DNA of 64,000 nucleotides from an uncultured Planctomycetota bacterium (GTDB lineage: Bacteria; Planctomycetota; Phycisphaerae; UBA1845; Fen-1342), in contig CAADGL010000007.1 of NCBI GenBank assembly GCA_900696525.1, positions 186,001-250,000 of the forward strand. The letters are read 5' to 3'. The first letter of the stretch is position 1, and each line of letters starts with the position of its first letter. Of this stretch, positions 53,006 through 63,020 are shown piece after piece. The translations under genes were made by a program, and so were the position numbers. The notes below the pieces were generated by a model. It saw only the letters and a list, made by a program, of their open reading frames with translations, made no database searches and was not told the DNA's origin.

Positions 53006-54688
53006 TCACCGGACGATCAGCAGCAACTGGTCCAGCAGGTCCGACGACGTGCTGATCACCCGGCTCGACGCCTGGAACCCCGTGCTCGACGTGATCAGCC
53101 CGATGAACTCCCGCCCGAGGTCCACGTTCGACAGCTCCAACGCCCCGCTCATGATCCGCCCCGCGCCGAACAGCCCCGGCGGCGTGATCGTCGGGTTGCC
53201 CGAGTTCGGCCCGGCCCGGTAGAGGTTGTCCGACTCCGCCAGCAGCCCCTCCGGGTTCGAGAACACCGCCACCGCCACCTGCCCCAGCGTCCGCGTCAGG
53301 CCGTTGCTGAACGTCCCGTTGATCACCCCGTCGCTGTCGATCGTGAAGTTCGTCAGCGTCCCAGGGGGAAAGCCGTCTTGGTCCGCCATCACGATCTCCG
53401 ACGCCGCCGTCGAAAGCCCGTGCACCCCGCTGAAGTCCAGCGTGAAGTCCAGCGGCGTACCGGCGCCGCTGCCGGCGCGGCTGATCTGCACCTGGTTGCC
53501 CGACGCGCCGCGGAAGTTGCCCAGCGTGTCGAACGACACCAGCCCTGTCCCCACCACCCGCGAACCGTCGCCGTCATCCGCCGACTCGACGTAGAAGCGC
53601 CACACCGGGCCGGCGGGCGTCAGGTCTTCGAGCGCGAAGGTGAGATTGGCGACCAGCGGCGTCCCGAGCGAGTCGTAGACGATGAACGCGGTTGTGACGC
53701 CGGCCCCGTTCGCCGCCTGGAGCTGCGCGAAGGTGAACGGCAGCGGCACGGAGGGGTTGCTCGAGCTGATGTCGGTGTTGTCGAACGCAAAACCGTTGAA
53801 CTCGCCCGCGTTGCCGTCGATCACCACCGCGCCGTCCACGATCGACACGCCCGGCGTCCCCGGCAGCCCGGCGGATTTGTTGATCCCCAGCGCGGTCTCC
53901 AGCCAGGCCGCGAAGTCCTGCAACGTGCTGCCCGTCTGACCGACGACGAAGGTCTGTGGCGGAAGCTCGCGCTGTCCCTTGCTCACGCCGGCGACGGTGA
54001 TCCGCTCGCCCGGATTGAACAGCGCGACGCCAGGCGCCGCCGCCGAACGCAGGTCCGTCAGAGGCGTGGCCCCAACGGCAACGACGCCGTCGCCGTTGAC
54101 CATCGCCTGCGTGGCGTGTCGCGAGCCCTGCGTGGCGACGGTGCCGGCGGCGCTGAGGTCGCCGTCCATGATGACGCGCGACGTGGCCCGCGCCAGGCTG
54201 AGCGTGCCGACCGGGATGCGCAGGTCGCTGAGCACCGTCGGGATGATGTTGAAGTCGCCATCGACGCTGAAGCCCAGCACGCGGTCGCCGTCCGCCGTCA
54301 CCAGCCGATTCTCCGAATCGAGCGAGAACGAGCCGTCGCGCGTGTAGAGCTGCTCGCCGGATGGCCGCCGTACCGCGAACAGCCCGGCGCCTTCGATCGC
54401 CAGGTCGCTGTTGATGCCCGTGGTCTCGATGGAGCCTGGCGTGAACAGCCGCTGGGTCGCGCCGATGTTGACGCCGAGGCCGATCTGAAGCGGGTTGACG
54501 CCGCCGCTGATGTCGGTCGGCCCGTGCCCCGCCGACAGTAGCTGCGACACCTGCGTCTGGAAGAGCATGCGCGAGCCCTTGAACGCCGTCGTGTTCACGT
54601 TGGCAATGTTGTGGCCGATGGTCTGAATGCGGCTCTGGTTGGCGTTCAGACCGGTCAGCCCCGTGTACATCGCGGTCGTAAGACCCAT
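53006..54688 (-). CDS. flgE: Flagellar hook protein FlgE
   Basis: 560 residues. The N-terminal rod/hook motif is TAMYTGLTGLNANQSRIQTIG then HNIANVNTTAFKGSRMLF; the middle is variable hook domain; the C-terminal GREFIGLITSSTGFQASSRVISTSSDLLDQLL is the conserved coiled-coil end. Last gene of the flagellar cluster in this window. Confidence 0.93.
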   Translation of the reverse strand: MGLTTAMYTGLTGLNANQSRIQTIGHNIANVNTTAFKGSRMLFQTQVSQLLSAGHGPTDISGGVNPLQIGLGVNIGATQRLFTPGSIETTGINSDLAIEGAGLFAVRRPSGEQLYTRDGSFSLDSENRLVTADGDRVLGFSVDGDFNIIPTVLSDLRIPVGTLSLARATSRVIMDGDLSAAGTVATQGSRHATQAMVNGDGVVAVGATPLTDLRSAAAPGVALFNPGERITVAGVSKGQRELPPQTFVVGQTGSTLQDFAAWLETALGINKSAGLPGTPGVSIVDGAVVIDGNAGEFNGFAFDNTDISSSNPSVPLPFTFAQLQAANGAGVTTAFIVYDSLGTPLVANLTFALEDLTPAGPVWRFYVESADDGDGSRVVGTGLVSFDTLGNFRGASGNQVQISRAGSGAGTPLDFTLDFSGVHGLSTAASEIVMADQDGFPPGTLTNFTIDSDGVINGTFSNGLTRTLGQVAVAVFSNPEGLLAESDNLYRAGPNSGNPTITPPGLFGAGRIMSGALELSNVDLGREFIGLITSSTGFQASSRVISTSSDLLDQLLLIVR

Positions 54689-54736
54689 GAGTTCACTTCC
54701 CCGTTTTCTTCGGCCAGGTCACGCGATCCGTACAGG

Positions 54737-55306
54737 TCACGCCGTCCGCCGCGGCAGCCAGTTCTCGGGCCTCAGCCAATCCAGCGGCCCCGGCTTGCTG
54801 GACGTCCGCGCCGTCGCCGCCTTCACCTGCTCTCCGAGCACCGGGTGGTCGGTCAGCGACTGGGCCGCCTGCTCCAGCGTCGTCACGAACACCACGTCGC
54901 TCGCCCGCACCGCCTGCCCGTTGTCCAGGTCGAGCATCGCCACGCCGTCCGGCAGGAATCGCACGCCCGCGACCACGCCCGACACCACCGACGGCCCGCC
55001 CGCCGACGTCCCCGTCGCCGCCACGAACTTGCCGAGATACTCGCTCAGCCCCGCGGTGCGCTGCTGACGCACGAGCTGTTGGAGCGCCTCGCTGAGCTGC
55101 GTGTTGAGCTCGATCGACCGGATGTCCGCCACCTGGCCGATCATGTCGGAGGTCTTCGACGGCTCGAGCGGGTCCTGCTGCTGCAACTCCGTCACCAGAA
55201 TCCTGAAGAAATCCTCGCTGCGCAGTCCCTGTATCCCGCGATCGGCCTGCGGCCGCGCGGCTCCCGCGGCGTTCACGCCGCTGGCCGCTCCCACGTTCGT
55301 CGGCAT
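54737..55306 (-). CDS. flgD: Flagellar hook assembly protein FlgD
   Basis: 189 residues. The FlgD N-domain is clear: EDFFRILVTELQQQDPLEPSKTSDMIGQVADIRSIELNTQL. The C-terminal beta-domain (VVSGVVAGVRFLPDGVAMLD) follows. It caps the growing hook. 48 bases upstream of flgE. Confidence 0.9.
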   Translation of the reverse strand: MPTNVGAASGVNAAGAARPQADRGIQGLRSEDFFRILVTELQQQDPLEPSKTSDMIGQVADIRSIELNTQLSEALQQLVRQQRTAGLSEYLGKFVAATGTSAGGPSVVSGVVAGVRFLPDGVAMLDLDNGQAVRASDVVFVTTLEQAAQSLTDHPVLGEQVKAATARTSSKPGPLDWLRPENWLPRRTA

Positions 55307-55343
55307 CTTGCGTCTCCCGGCTATGAATCCCCGCGCCGATTCT

Positions 55344-56648
55344 CTACGCCCAGCAGTTCACACGCGCCTCCGCGACCCACTGCGGCCCATCCACGCGCCA
55401 CTCAACCACCCCGACCTCCGGCGCCGCCTCCTTGCTGCGCCGCTCGGTCGATCCCCCGTCCCCGCCGCCGGAGCCGCCTGCGCCCGCGTGAGGCTCCTCG
55501 CGCGCAGGCGCCTGGCCGCCGGAGTCGGGCGTCGGCGTCCATGCCTGACCCCCGTCGGATGGCGCCGGCGGGCGGATCTCCAGCTTCGCGAGCTGAATGC
55601 CCCCGGCGGCCAGCGCCTGCCGCAGCGACTCGGCTTCTTCGCGAAGCAATCGGTGTGCCGCCTCGGTCTGCGGCTCGATGCGCAGCGCCAGCACGTCCTT
55701 GTCCAAGTCCAGTCGAATCCGCAGACTGCCGAGCTCCGCCGGCTTCAGGTGAACCGTCGTCACCTGCCGCTGGCCGTCCAGCGACCGCCGCACCAGCCGC
55801 ACAATCTGCTCGATATTCGCCTTCGGGGGTGCAAGATCGGCCGGCTTCGCCGGGCGCATCGCGCCCGCCTTGTCGCTCGCCGCACCACGCACGATGGGCT
55901 GCGCGGCGGTCGTCCGCGCTGCGGCACCGGCCTCCGGCCCGTTGCCCCGGTTCGCGACCGACGTGCTTGCGCCGGCCGGATTCGGCGCCGCCCCCACCGC
56001 CGACCGCAGTGCCGGCTGGACGACCACGCGCGGCGGCGCGGGCGGCGCGCCAGCCGTGACCGTGGACGAGGCCGGCTGCGAGCCCGTCGCGCTGGCGGAC
56101 TTCGCCGCCGCACCCGTCGTCTGCGCCGCCGGCCTGGACCCGGTCAGATTCGGGTCCGTGTGGGACCGGCCCGCGTCTGGTCTTGCGGCCGGCGCGGCGC
56201 CATCCGCATGATCATTCGCAGCGCGCTGTTGAGTGGCGGGCGGAGACTCGCCGGCGGTCTTCGGCTCTCCGGGACTCGGAGCGGCGCGCGCGGCGGTGGC
56301 TGGTGATTCGTGCGCGTCGCGCAGCGCCGTGCGGAATGATTGGGCCTTCGCGGCGGCTTCCGACTCCGCCAGGCTGCGCGACTCGATGCGCCCGAACGTT
56401 CGGCTGTTCGACTCAATCCGCCGTTCGCGCTGCTGGACGATCTCGGTCGGCGTCGGGAGCTGCGAGGCGTCCGGCTGTCGCTCTTCACGGCGGCGCTTGC
56501 GCTCGTCGGCCTCCACGCGGGACTCGCGCTCGACGTTCACGCCTGACCACGCGCCCGCCTCGGACCAGCGCGACGCCAGTCCGGCCGTGAGCGCGGAGAG
56601 GCCGTCGGACGGCGCGCGCGGCGCCGCGAGCGCAGGGGGAACTTGCAC
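55344..56648 (-). CDS. fliK: Flagellar hook-length control protein FliK
   Basis: 434 residues. Long Ala/Pro/Gly-rich N-terminus, then the Flg_hook domain VTTVHLKPAELGSLRIRLDL...LALRIEPQTEAAHRLLREEAESLRQALAAGGIQLAKLEI. Measures hook length and switches export specificity. GTG start. Confidence 0.85.
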   Translation of the reverse strand: MQVPPALAAPRAPSDGLSALTAGLASRWSEAGAWSGVNVERESRVEADERKRRREERQPDASQLPTPTEIVQQRERRIESNSRTFGRIESRSLAESEAAAKAQSFRTALRDAHESPATAARAAPSPGEPKTAGESPPATQQRAANDHADGAAPAARPDAGRSHTDPNLTGSRPAAQTTGAAAKSASATGSQPASSTVTAGAPPAPPRVVVQPALRSAVGAAPNPAGASTSVANRGNGPEAGAAARTTAAQPIVRGAASDKAGAMRPAKPADLAPPKANIEQIVRLVRRSLDGQRQVTTVHLKPAELGSLRIRLDLDKDVLALRIEPQTEAAHRLLREEAESLRQALAAGGIQLAKLEIRPPAPSDGGQAWTPTPDSGGQAPAREEPHAGAGGSGGGDGGSTERRSKEAAPEVGVVEWRVDGPQWVAEARVNCWA

Positions 56649-56663
56649 GGCAACACCTCGCAG

Positions 56664-57359
56664 TCAGTGCCCGGTGTCGCCCGAAGTCTTCCCTGACTCC
56701 GGTGCGAGCTTGTCTACGTCAAGCTTGCGGAGCTGCTCCAGCAGCTCGTGAAGGATTTGCAGCTCGTCCGGCGTCTTGAGCTGCTCCAGAATGCGCTGGC
56801 TGCGACTGGGACTCAGTGCCTTGATCAGCCGCACCGCGTCCGCCGGCGACTTCTTCCAGGTCAGAACCAGGTGCTCCTTGGCCTGCGGCGGCGGCAGCTT
56901 CGACACGAGCTTCAGCTCCTCTTCGAAGCCGGCGTCGCGGTCCTGCTGTTGCAGTTTCTCGCGCGTTTGGGCCCATTGGGCCTTGCTCTGCTCGAAGCGC
57001 TCCTGCTCGCGGACGAGGTGTCCGAGGGCCTGCTCCAGCAGCTCGCGCTGGGCCGCAACGTCCCGCAACGCCCGCTCCGCCGACGTCCGCACGGCCCTTT
57101 CGTGGTCGCGCTGGGCTTGCAGCTCGTCGGCCGAGCGCTGCCCATGCGCCGGCTGCGTGGCCGGCGGCGCCGCCGCCGGTGCGTGGGCGTCGTGCGCCTC
57201 CGCCGGCTGACCCGCCAGCTCTCCACGCAGCACTTGCGCAATCAGGTTGAGACGCTCGGCGTTCAGCCGGCCCGTCGCCGCCAGGAAGCCCACGAACGCC
57301 GCCAGCGCGAGCAGCGTCGCTGTCGAGAACGCCGCGATCAGGCTCTTGATCGAGCTCAC
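56664..57359 (-). CDS. MotE-like flagellar protein
   Basis: 231 residues: one N-terminal helix (AAFSTATLLALAAFVGFLAA), a long coiled coil (about 85-150), then a MgtE-N-like end (ELKLVSKLPPPQAKEHLVLT; PADAVRLIKALSPSRSQRIL; LQILHELLEQLRK). Position between fliK and fliJ matches MotE, a chaperone of MotC or stator-associated protein in other bacteria. GTG start overlaps the fliJ stop (GTGA). Confidence 0.62.
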   Translation of the reverse strand: MSSIKSLIAAFSTATLLALAAFVGFLAATGRLNAERLNLIAQVLRGELAGQPAEAHDAHAPAAAPPATQPAHGQRSADELQAQRDHERAVRTSAERALRDVAAQRELLEQALGHLVREQERFEQSKAQWAQTREKLQQQDRDAGFEEELKLVSKLPPPQAKEHLVLTWKKSPADAVRLIKALSPSRSQRILEQLKTPDELQILHELLEQLRKLDVDKLAPESGKTSGDTGH

Positions 57360-57880
57360 CGCTGCTCACCTCGCGCGAGCGCAGGCCAGTCGCCCGGTCC
57401 AACCCCGTCCCCCGCCGGCGCGCCTGCGCTGGCCCGCGCCTGAACGTGCAACCCGCGTGCCTGCTCTTCCGCCGCTTCCTGCTCGACGCGCTCGCGCTGC
57501 CGCTTGTACTGCCGAAAACGGCGTTCCCGGAGCTTCTCCAGCACGCGCGTCTGCGTCCGGGCGCGACTCACTTCCGCCTGAAGTTGCGCGAGCTCGGCGG
57601 CAAGTCCTGCGCGGACTCGCCCGTTCTCGGCGCCAACCCGCCGCAGGTGCCCGATCCAGCCGCGCATCCGCGCCACCAGCGCCGGGTCGAGCCGCTCCCC
57701 GGCCTGCACGGCCCGCAGCTCGCTCTGCGCAGCGCCCACCTGGGCCGCGAGCTGCTCGTCGAGCCGCTCCAGACGCACCATCTCGGCCTGCCGCGCCGCC
57801 AGGCGCCGCTGCGCCTCGCGCTGCCGCTGCTCCCGCACCCGCAGCACCGTCTCCAGCCGGAACTCGAACGCCCGCGGCAC
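57356..57880 (-). CDS. fliJ: Flagellar export chaperone FliJ
   Basis: 174 residues, almost all coiled coil: FEFRLETVLRVREQRQREAQ at the N-terminus (FliJ family start) and KLRERRFRQYKRQRERVEQE near the C-terminus. It activates the FliI ATPase. GTG start; overlaps the MotE-like gene. Confidence 0.85.
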   Translation of the reverse strand: MPRAFEFRLETVLRVREQRQREAQRRLAARQAEMVRLERLDEQLAAQVGAAQSELRAVQAGERLDPALVARMRGWIGHLRRVGAENGRVRAGLAAELAQLQAEVSRARTQTRVLEKLRERRFRQYKRQRERVEQEAAEEQARGLHVQARASAGAPAGDGVGPGDWPALARGEQR

Positions 57881-57942
57881 GCCTGCGCCCCCTTATTCGC
57901 AACGCCCATCCATGGCGGACCGGCCTCCGGCCGGTCTTCTTC

Positions 57943-59343
57943 TCACCGGCCTCCGGCAGCGCCCCCACCCACCGCTGCGCGCGTCTTGGCCAGCATCTCA
58001 CTCAGCCCCAGCAGCGCCGCCGTCGATTCCTCGAACGTGCAGCCGCCTTCGCGCTCCTGTTGCAGAAACTTCTCGACCGCCTCCCTCGTGCGCACCGCCA
58101 GGTCGTAGTCCTTGTTCGCTCCCGGAACGTAGGCCCCGATGCTCACCAGGTCCTCGATGTCGTTCCAGATCGCCAGCACCCGCCGAACCTCGCGCGCCGC
58201 CCGGCTGACCGGCGGACCAACCACGTCGTCCGCGACGCGGCTCACACTTTGCAGCACGTCGATCGCCGGATAGTGCCCTCGGTTCGCCAGCGGCCGCGAC
58301 AGCCAGATGTGCCCGTCGAGAATGCCGCGCACCGCGTCCGCCAGCGGCTCGTCGATGTCCCCCCCCTCCACCAGCACCGTGTAGATCCCCGTGATGCTGC
58401 CCTGACGCGTGCGACCGGCACGCTCCAGCAGGCGCGGCAGCAGCGCAAAGGCGCTCGGCGGATAACCCTTCGCCGTCGGAGGCTCCCCCGCCGACAGCCC
58501 GATCTGCCGCTGCGCCATCGCCAGCCGCGTCAGCGAGTCCATCAGCAGCAGCACGTCGCAGCCCTGCGAACGGAAGTACTCGGCGATCGCCGTCGCATGA
58601 AAGCCCGCACGCACGCGCAGCGCCGGCGCCTCGTCCGACGTGCACACGACAACCACGCTGCGCGCCAGACCCTCCGGCCCCAGTTGCTTCTCGACGAAAT
58701 CCCGCACCTCACGCCCGCGCTCCCCCACCAGCGCCACCACGTTCACGTCCGCCTGTGTGTGCCGGCAGATCATCCCCAGCAGTACGCTCTTGCCCACGCC
58801 CGTTCCCGCGAACACGCCCAACCGCTGCCCGCGGCCCGCCGTCAGCAACGCATCCAGTGCCCGAATCCCCAATCCCAGCGGCTCCGCGATCATCTGCCGC
58901 TCCAACGCCCCCGGCGGATCGGCCACCAGCGGGAAACGCAGGTTCAGCCGCGGCGCCGGCCGCCCGTCCAGCGGCCGCCCCTGCCCGTTAATTACCCGCC
59001 CCAGGAGGTCAAAGCCCACCGGCACGCGCGCCGGCCCGCCCACGCACCGCACCCGGTCGCCGGGCGCAACGCCCTGCGCCTCGCCGAACACTGAAAGCAG
59101 CGCCTGTCCGCTCCGCAGGCCCGTGATTTCCGCATCCAGCGCCCCGCCGCTGCGCAGCTCGACGAGGCAGCGCGCCCCGAGCGGCGCCGGCACGCCCGAC
59201 GCGACGACGTTCAGCCCCTGCACCGACTCGACGCGTCCCGTCAGGCGCTCCGTGAGCGTCTCGCGAACTTCCGCGCAGAGCATCGAGAATAGACCGCCGG
59301 CAACGGGCGCGCCGGGCGAGGGATCGAGCCGTGCGGCGGTCAC
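57943..59343 (-). CDS. fliI: Flagellum-specific ATP synthase FliI
   Basis: 466 residues. Walker A VFAGTGVGKSVLLGM, Walker B DVLLLMDSLTR, GERGREVRDFVE, and AYVPGANKDYDLA near the end. Powers flagellar export. The GTG start overlaps the fliH stop (GTGA). Confidence 0.95.
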   Translation of the reverse strand: MTAARLDPSPGAPVAGGLFSMLCAEVRETLTERLTGRVESVQGLNVVASGVPAPLGARCLVELRSGGALDAEITGLRSGQALLSVFGEAQGVAPGDRVRCVGGPARVPVGFDLLGRVINGQGRPLDGRPAPRLNLRFPLVADPPGALERQMIAEPLGLGIRALDALLTAGRGQRLGVFAGTGVGKSVLLGMICRHTQADVNVVALVGERGREVRDFVEKQLGPEGLARSVVVVCTSDEAPALRVRAGFHATAIAEYFRSQGCDVLLLMDSLTRLAMAQRQIGLSAGEPPTAKGYPPSAFALLPRLLERAGRTRQGSITGIYTVLVEGGDIDEPLADAVRGILDGHIWLSRPLANRGHYPAIDVLQSVSRVADDVVGPPVSRAAREVRRVLAIWNDIEDLVSIGAYVPGANKDYDLAVRTREAVEKFLQQEREGGCTFEESTAALLGLSEMLAKTRAAVGGGAAGGR

Positions 59344-60083
59344 GCCTCGGCTCCGTCGGCGGCCGCAGCGGGTCCGTTTCGCCCCAGCAGCGACTCGGCC
59401 AGGAGGTCGAGCTGGGTATCGAGGTCCGCGTCGATCCGCCCATTGCGTCCGCGCAGCACGCAGCCCCCGGCGCTCAACGACTCGTCGACGTGCAGCGTCA
59501 CGTGCTGGGCGCACTCGATCTCGCGCAGCAGGTCGGGCAGCGCCGCGCGCAGCGCCTCGGCGTCGGCGGGACTGACGTGCAGCACCAGGTCGGCGTCCTC
59601 TCGCCCCAGCGCGATCACGTGCCGCGCGTTGGCCAGCGCCGCCTCGCTGGCCGCGCCCGCCGTGAGCTTGCACACCCGCCGCGCCGCCGCCAGCGCCAGC
59701 TCGATCAGCCCGGCCTCGGCCTCGGCCAGCAAGCGGCGTTTCGCCGACTCGAAGTCGCGCACCCCAGACGCCAGTGCCGACGCCAGCGACGCCAGCCGCT
59801 GTCGAGCCTCGTCGTGGGCGTGCTCGGCCGCCTCGCGGCGGATCTCCTCCAGCCCGCGGCGCCGGCCGTCCTCGAGGCCGGCGGCGTGCGCGGCGGCGCG
59901 GGCCTCGGCGGCCTCGCGCTGCGCCTGGGCGCGGGCGGCGGCGATGATCTCGTCGGCGCGGCGCGCCGCGCGCTGCACGATCGCCTGCGCCTCCGCCTCG
60001 ATGTCCGAGAACGAGAAGCGCGGTGTGGCCGCGTCGGGCGCGGCTCGGATCACGCCCGCCATGGTCGAGTCCACGCGCTGCAT
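59340..60083 (-). CDS. fliH: Flagellar assembly protein FliH
   Basis: 247 residues. Ala/Glu-rich coiled coil (ARAQAQREAAEARAAAHAAG) then the FliH/V-ATPase E-like C-domain (CAQHVTLHVDESLSAGGCVLR and RIDADLDTQLDLLAESLLG). Binds and regulates FliI; coupled to it. Confidence 0.88.
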   Translation of the reverse strand: MQRVDSTMAGVIRAAPDAATPRFSFSDIEAEAQAIVQRAARRADEIIAAARAQAQREAAEARAAAHAAGLEDGRRRGLEEIRREAAEHAHDEARQRLASLASALASGVRDFESAKRRLLAEAEAGLIELALAAARRVCKLTAGAASEAALANARHVIALGREDADLVLHVSPADAEALRAALPDLLREIECAQHVTLHVDESLSAGGCVLRGRNGRIDADLDTQLDLLAESLLGRNGPAAAADGAEA

Positions 60084-60102
60084 CGGTGACGCAGGGAACG
60101 CA

Positions 60103-61155
60103 TCAGACGATCAGCTCCTTCTCGCTGCCCTTGCCCTGGATGATCAGCTCGCCGGCGTCCTCCAGCCGGCGCACGACGTCGACGATGCGCTGCTGCGCCG
60201 CCTCGACGTCGCTGATGCGCACCGGGCCCATGAATTCCATCTCCTCCTTGATCAGCGCCGCGGCGCGCTCCGACATGTTGCCGAAGATCTTCTGCTTCAG
60301 CTCGTCGCTCGCCGTCCGCAGCGCCAGCGCCAGCTCGTCGTTCTCGATCTCCTTCAGCACCGCCTGGATCCCGCGGTCGTCCACCATCAGCACGTCCTCG
60401 AAGACGAACATCAGCCGGCGGATTTCCTCGACCAGGTCCGGGTTGTCCTGCGCCAGGCCGTCGAGGATCGCCTTCTCCGTCGCGCGCCCCGCCAGGTTCA
60501 GGATCTCCGCCACCGATTTCACCCCGCCCGTCCGCTCGAAACGCTCGTTCACCATCCCCGCCAGCCGGCTCTCCAGCCCGATCTCCACCTCGCGGATCAC
60601 GTCCGGGCTCGTCTGGTCCATGTTCGCCACCCGCGTGATCACCTCGGTCTGGCGCTGCGGCGGCAGGCCCACCAGGATCTCGCTGGCCATCGCCGCCGGC
60701 AGGTGCGACAGCACCAGCGCGATCGTCTGCGGGTGCTCGCCCGCCAGGAACATCAGCAGGTTCTCGGTCTCGGTCTTGTGCAGAAACCCGAACGGCTGCG
60801 AGTTCATCTGGTGCTCGAGCCGCCCGGCGATGCGCTTCGCGTCGTCCGCCGGCAGCACCTTCTCCAGCAGGTTGCGGGCCGCGGCAAGCCCCCCCGCGTC
60901 CATGTACTGCCGCGCGAGAACCGTGTGATAGAACTCGCGGATCGTCTTGGCGCGCAGCTCCGACGACACGTTCTCCAGGTCCGCGATCTCGCGCGTCACC
61001 AGCTCCACGTGCTCGCGCGGCAGCTTGCGGAGCACCTTGGCCGCGTTCTCCGGCCGCAGCGCCAACAACAGGATCGCCGCCTTGCGCAGCCCGCTCGGAA
61101 CGTTCGGATCGGGCTCGTCCTTGCCCTTCACGCTGCCGCGAGCCACCGTCGCCAT
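60103..61155 (-). CDS. fliG: Flagellar motor switch protein FliG
   Basis: 350 residues. N-domain AAILLLALRPENAAKVLRKL, middle EHPQTIALVLSHLPAAMASEIL with the EHPQTIA motif, and C-domain ending with LMFVFEDVLMVDDRGIQAVLKEI and GPVRISDVEAAQQRIVDVVRRLEDAGEL. Rotor/switch protein. Confidence 0.96.
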   Translation of the reverse strand: MATVARGSVKGKDEPDPNVPSGLRKAAILLLALRPENAAKVLRKLPREHVELVTREIADLENVSSELRAKTIREFYHTVLARQYMDAGGLAAARNLLEKVLPADDAKRIAGRLEHQMNSQPFGFLHKTETENLLMFLAGEHPQTIALVLSHLPAAMASEILVGLPPQRQTEVITRVANMDQTSPDVIREVEIGLESRLAGMVNERFERTGGVKSVAEILNLAGRATEKAILDGLAQDNPDLVEEIRRLMFVFEDVLMVDDRGIQAVLKEIENDELALALRTASDELKQKIFGNMSERAAALIKEEMEFMGPVRISDVEAAQQRIVDVVRRLEDAGELIIQGKGSEKELIV

Positions 61156-61199
61156 CTCGTCTCCAGTCCTCAGCCCTCACGCCACCCCGGCCTCTCCGG

Positions 61200-62897
61200 T
61201 CAGCGCGGTTCGCTCACCCACTTCTCCACCAGCGACGCCACCGTATCCGCGTCCCTGTCCAGCAGATCGCCGATCTGCTCAACCATCTTCCGCACCTGGA
61301 GCGTCGCGTCGTCCACCTCCGGCGCCTCGATCACCGGCTGGCCGCTCGCCACCGTCACCGGCGGCTGCGAGTCCGTGATGATCCGCGCCGGCGCGCCTTC
61401 CTGCGCCGGGGGCGGCGGTGCGGGCGGCGCAGCCTCCGCGGCGGCCCGGCGGGCGGCGCTCAGCGCCTCACCCGGCAGCCCGATCTCCGCCGCGATGGCC
61501 CGCGCGTCGCTGCGCCGCGCCAGGCGCAGCATGAACCCCATCGCCAGCAGCGCCAGCAGCGCCAACGCGCCCGCGGCCCCGTGCCGTTCGAGCAGTTGCA
61601 TCGGCCACGAGCCGGCCTCGGCCTCCGCCGCCGACGACTGCGCGACCTCGTCGTAGTACCAGTCCACCGCGACGTTGTCCTCCTCCTGCGGCTTTACGAG
61701 CTTGCGCACCTGGTTGATGATCTTGGGCTTCTCGGCCACGAACACCTGCTCGATCTGCTCGCGCGTCGGCTCGTCCCCGCCAGGGTTCGCCCGGCGATAG
61801 ATCGCCGCCAACGCGCTGTGCGAGACGTTGATCGCGGCGAAGATCTCCCGGATCTCGCCGGCCGCCGTCCGCTCGTGCTTCTGCTCCAGCCCGGTGCGCA
61901 GCTCGCTCTTGCTTTCACTCTCGCTGCTGCGCGTATCGACGCCGGCGCTGCTGCCGACCGCCCGGCCGACGTTGGCCTGCAAGCCCGGCTGCTCGGCGCG
62001 CGACGTGCGTACGTCCTCGCGCGTCCGCGTCGACGTGCTGGTCTCGACGCCCTCGCTCGGCGTCTCGGTCGTCTTCTCACGCGCCGTCGGATCCAGCTCC
62101 ACGCGCACGCTCACGCGAACCTGCGGATCGAACGCCACCTGCGCCTCGATCATCCGCCGGATCCGGCTCTCCTGCTCCCGGCGCAGCCGGTCCAGGTGCG
62201 TCGTCGTCCCCGGCTGCTCCGCGTCCCAGTCCAGCGCCACGGCGCCGCTCGCGTCGACCACCTGCACGTTCTGCGGCGGCAGGCCGCGCACCGCGCCCGA
62301 CACCAGCCGGGCCGCGTTGAGCGCCAGCGCCCGCGTCACCGGCTCGCCGCCCTGCATGAACAGCGTCACGCTCGCCGACGCCTGCGCCTCCTGCCGCGAG
62401 AAGCCCCGCCGCGTTGCGCTCAGGTTCAGGAACACGTGCGCGTCGCGAACGCCCTGAAACGACCGCAGCACGCGCCGGATCTCGTTCTGGAGCGCCACCG
62501 TCCAGCGCTTGTTGTTCTCTTCCTGGGATATCCACGGGTTGGATTCGGCCACCAGCGCCGCGAAGCCCACGCTCGTGTCCGTCGGCAGCTTCTCGCTCGC
62601 CTGCAACTGCGCCAGCAACGCCTGGCGGTTCGCCGACGCCCGCACCAGCACGCGCGCTCCTTGCGTGCGGTAGCTCTCCCCCAGCGCGTCCAGGCCCGCC
62701 GTCACGCGCGCCAGGTCGTCGCCCGAAAGGTCCTGCGACAACAGCGGGGTCATGTCCGGCGTGGCCGCCCACTGCGCCAGCCAGAACACCGACGCCAGCA
62801 CCAGCGCCGCGCCCAGGCCGATCGCCACGCGCTGCGAGACCGTCAGGCCGCGCAACTGCACCGACAGCCGCCCCATGTTGTCCTGAAACCAAGCCAT
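61200..62897 (-). CDS. fliF: Flagellar MS-ring protein FliF
   Basis: 565 residues with helices near both ends. Lipoprotein-like RBM domains with PDMTPLLSQDLSGDDLARV, the ASVTLFMQGGEPVTRALALNAARLVSGAVRGL segment and VQVVDASGAVAL; the C-terminal FliG-binding end is KWVSEPR. Starts the fliF-fliG-fliH order. Confidence 0.95.
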   Translation of the reverse strand: MAWFQDNMGRLSVQLRGLTVSQRVAIGLGAALVLASVFWLAQWAATPDMTPLLSQDLSGDDLARVTAGLDALGESYRTQGARVLVRASANRQALLAQLQASEKLPTDTSVGFAALVAESNPWISQEENNKRWTVALQNEIRRVLRSFQGVRDAHVFLNLSATRRGFSRQEAQASASVTLFMQGGEPVTRALALNAARLVSGAVRGLPPQNVQVVDASGAVALDWDAEQPGTTTHLDRLRREQESRIRRMIEAQVAFDPQVRVSVRVELDPTAREKTTETPSEGVETSTSTRTREDVRTSRAEQPGLQANVGRAVGSSAGVDTRSSESESKSELRTGLEQKHERTAAGEIREIFAAINVSHSALAAIYRRANPGGDEPTREQIEQVFVAEKPKIINQVRKLVKPQEEDNVAVDWYYDEVAQSSAAEAEAGSWPMQLLERHGAAGALALLALLAMGFMLRLARRSDARAIAAEIGLPGEALSAARRAAAEAAPPAPPPPAQEGAPARIITDSQPPVTVASGQPVIEAPEVDDATLQVRKMVEQIGDLLDRDADTVASLVEKWVSEPR

Positions 62898-63020
62898 CCG
62901 TGGCTCCGGCTAACCTGCGCGGCAGAGGCGGGCGGGCTTGGCCGGGCGCGGGCGGACGCCCGTCCGCGGTGTGCGGCCCTGCCGTCGAATGCGGGCAAGC
63001 CGCCCCTCCGCGGCCGGTCA

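Noticed and set aside
53378-54541. Long plus-strand frame opposite flgE
   Set aside because: Arg/His-rich shadow; flgE carries the conserved rod/hook motifs on the other strand.
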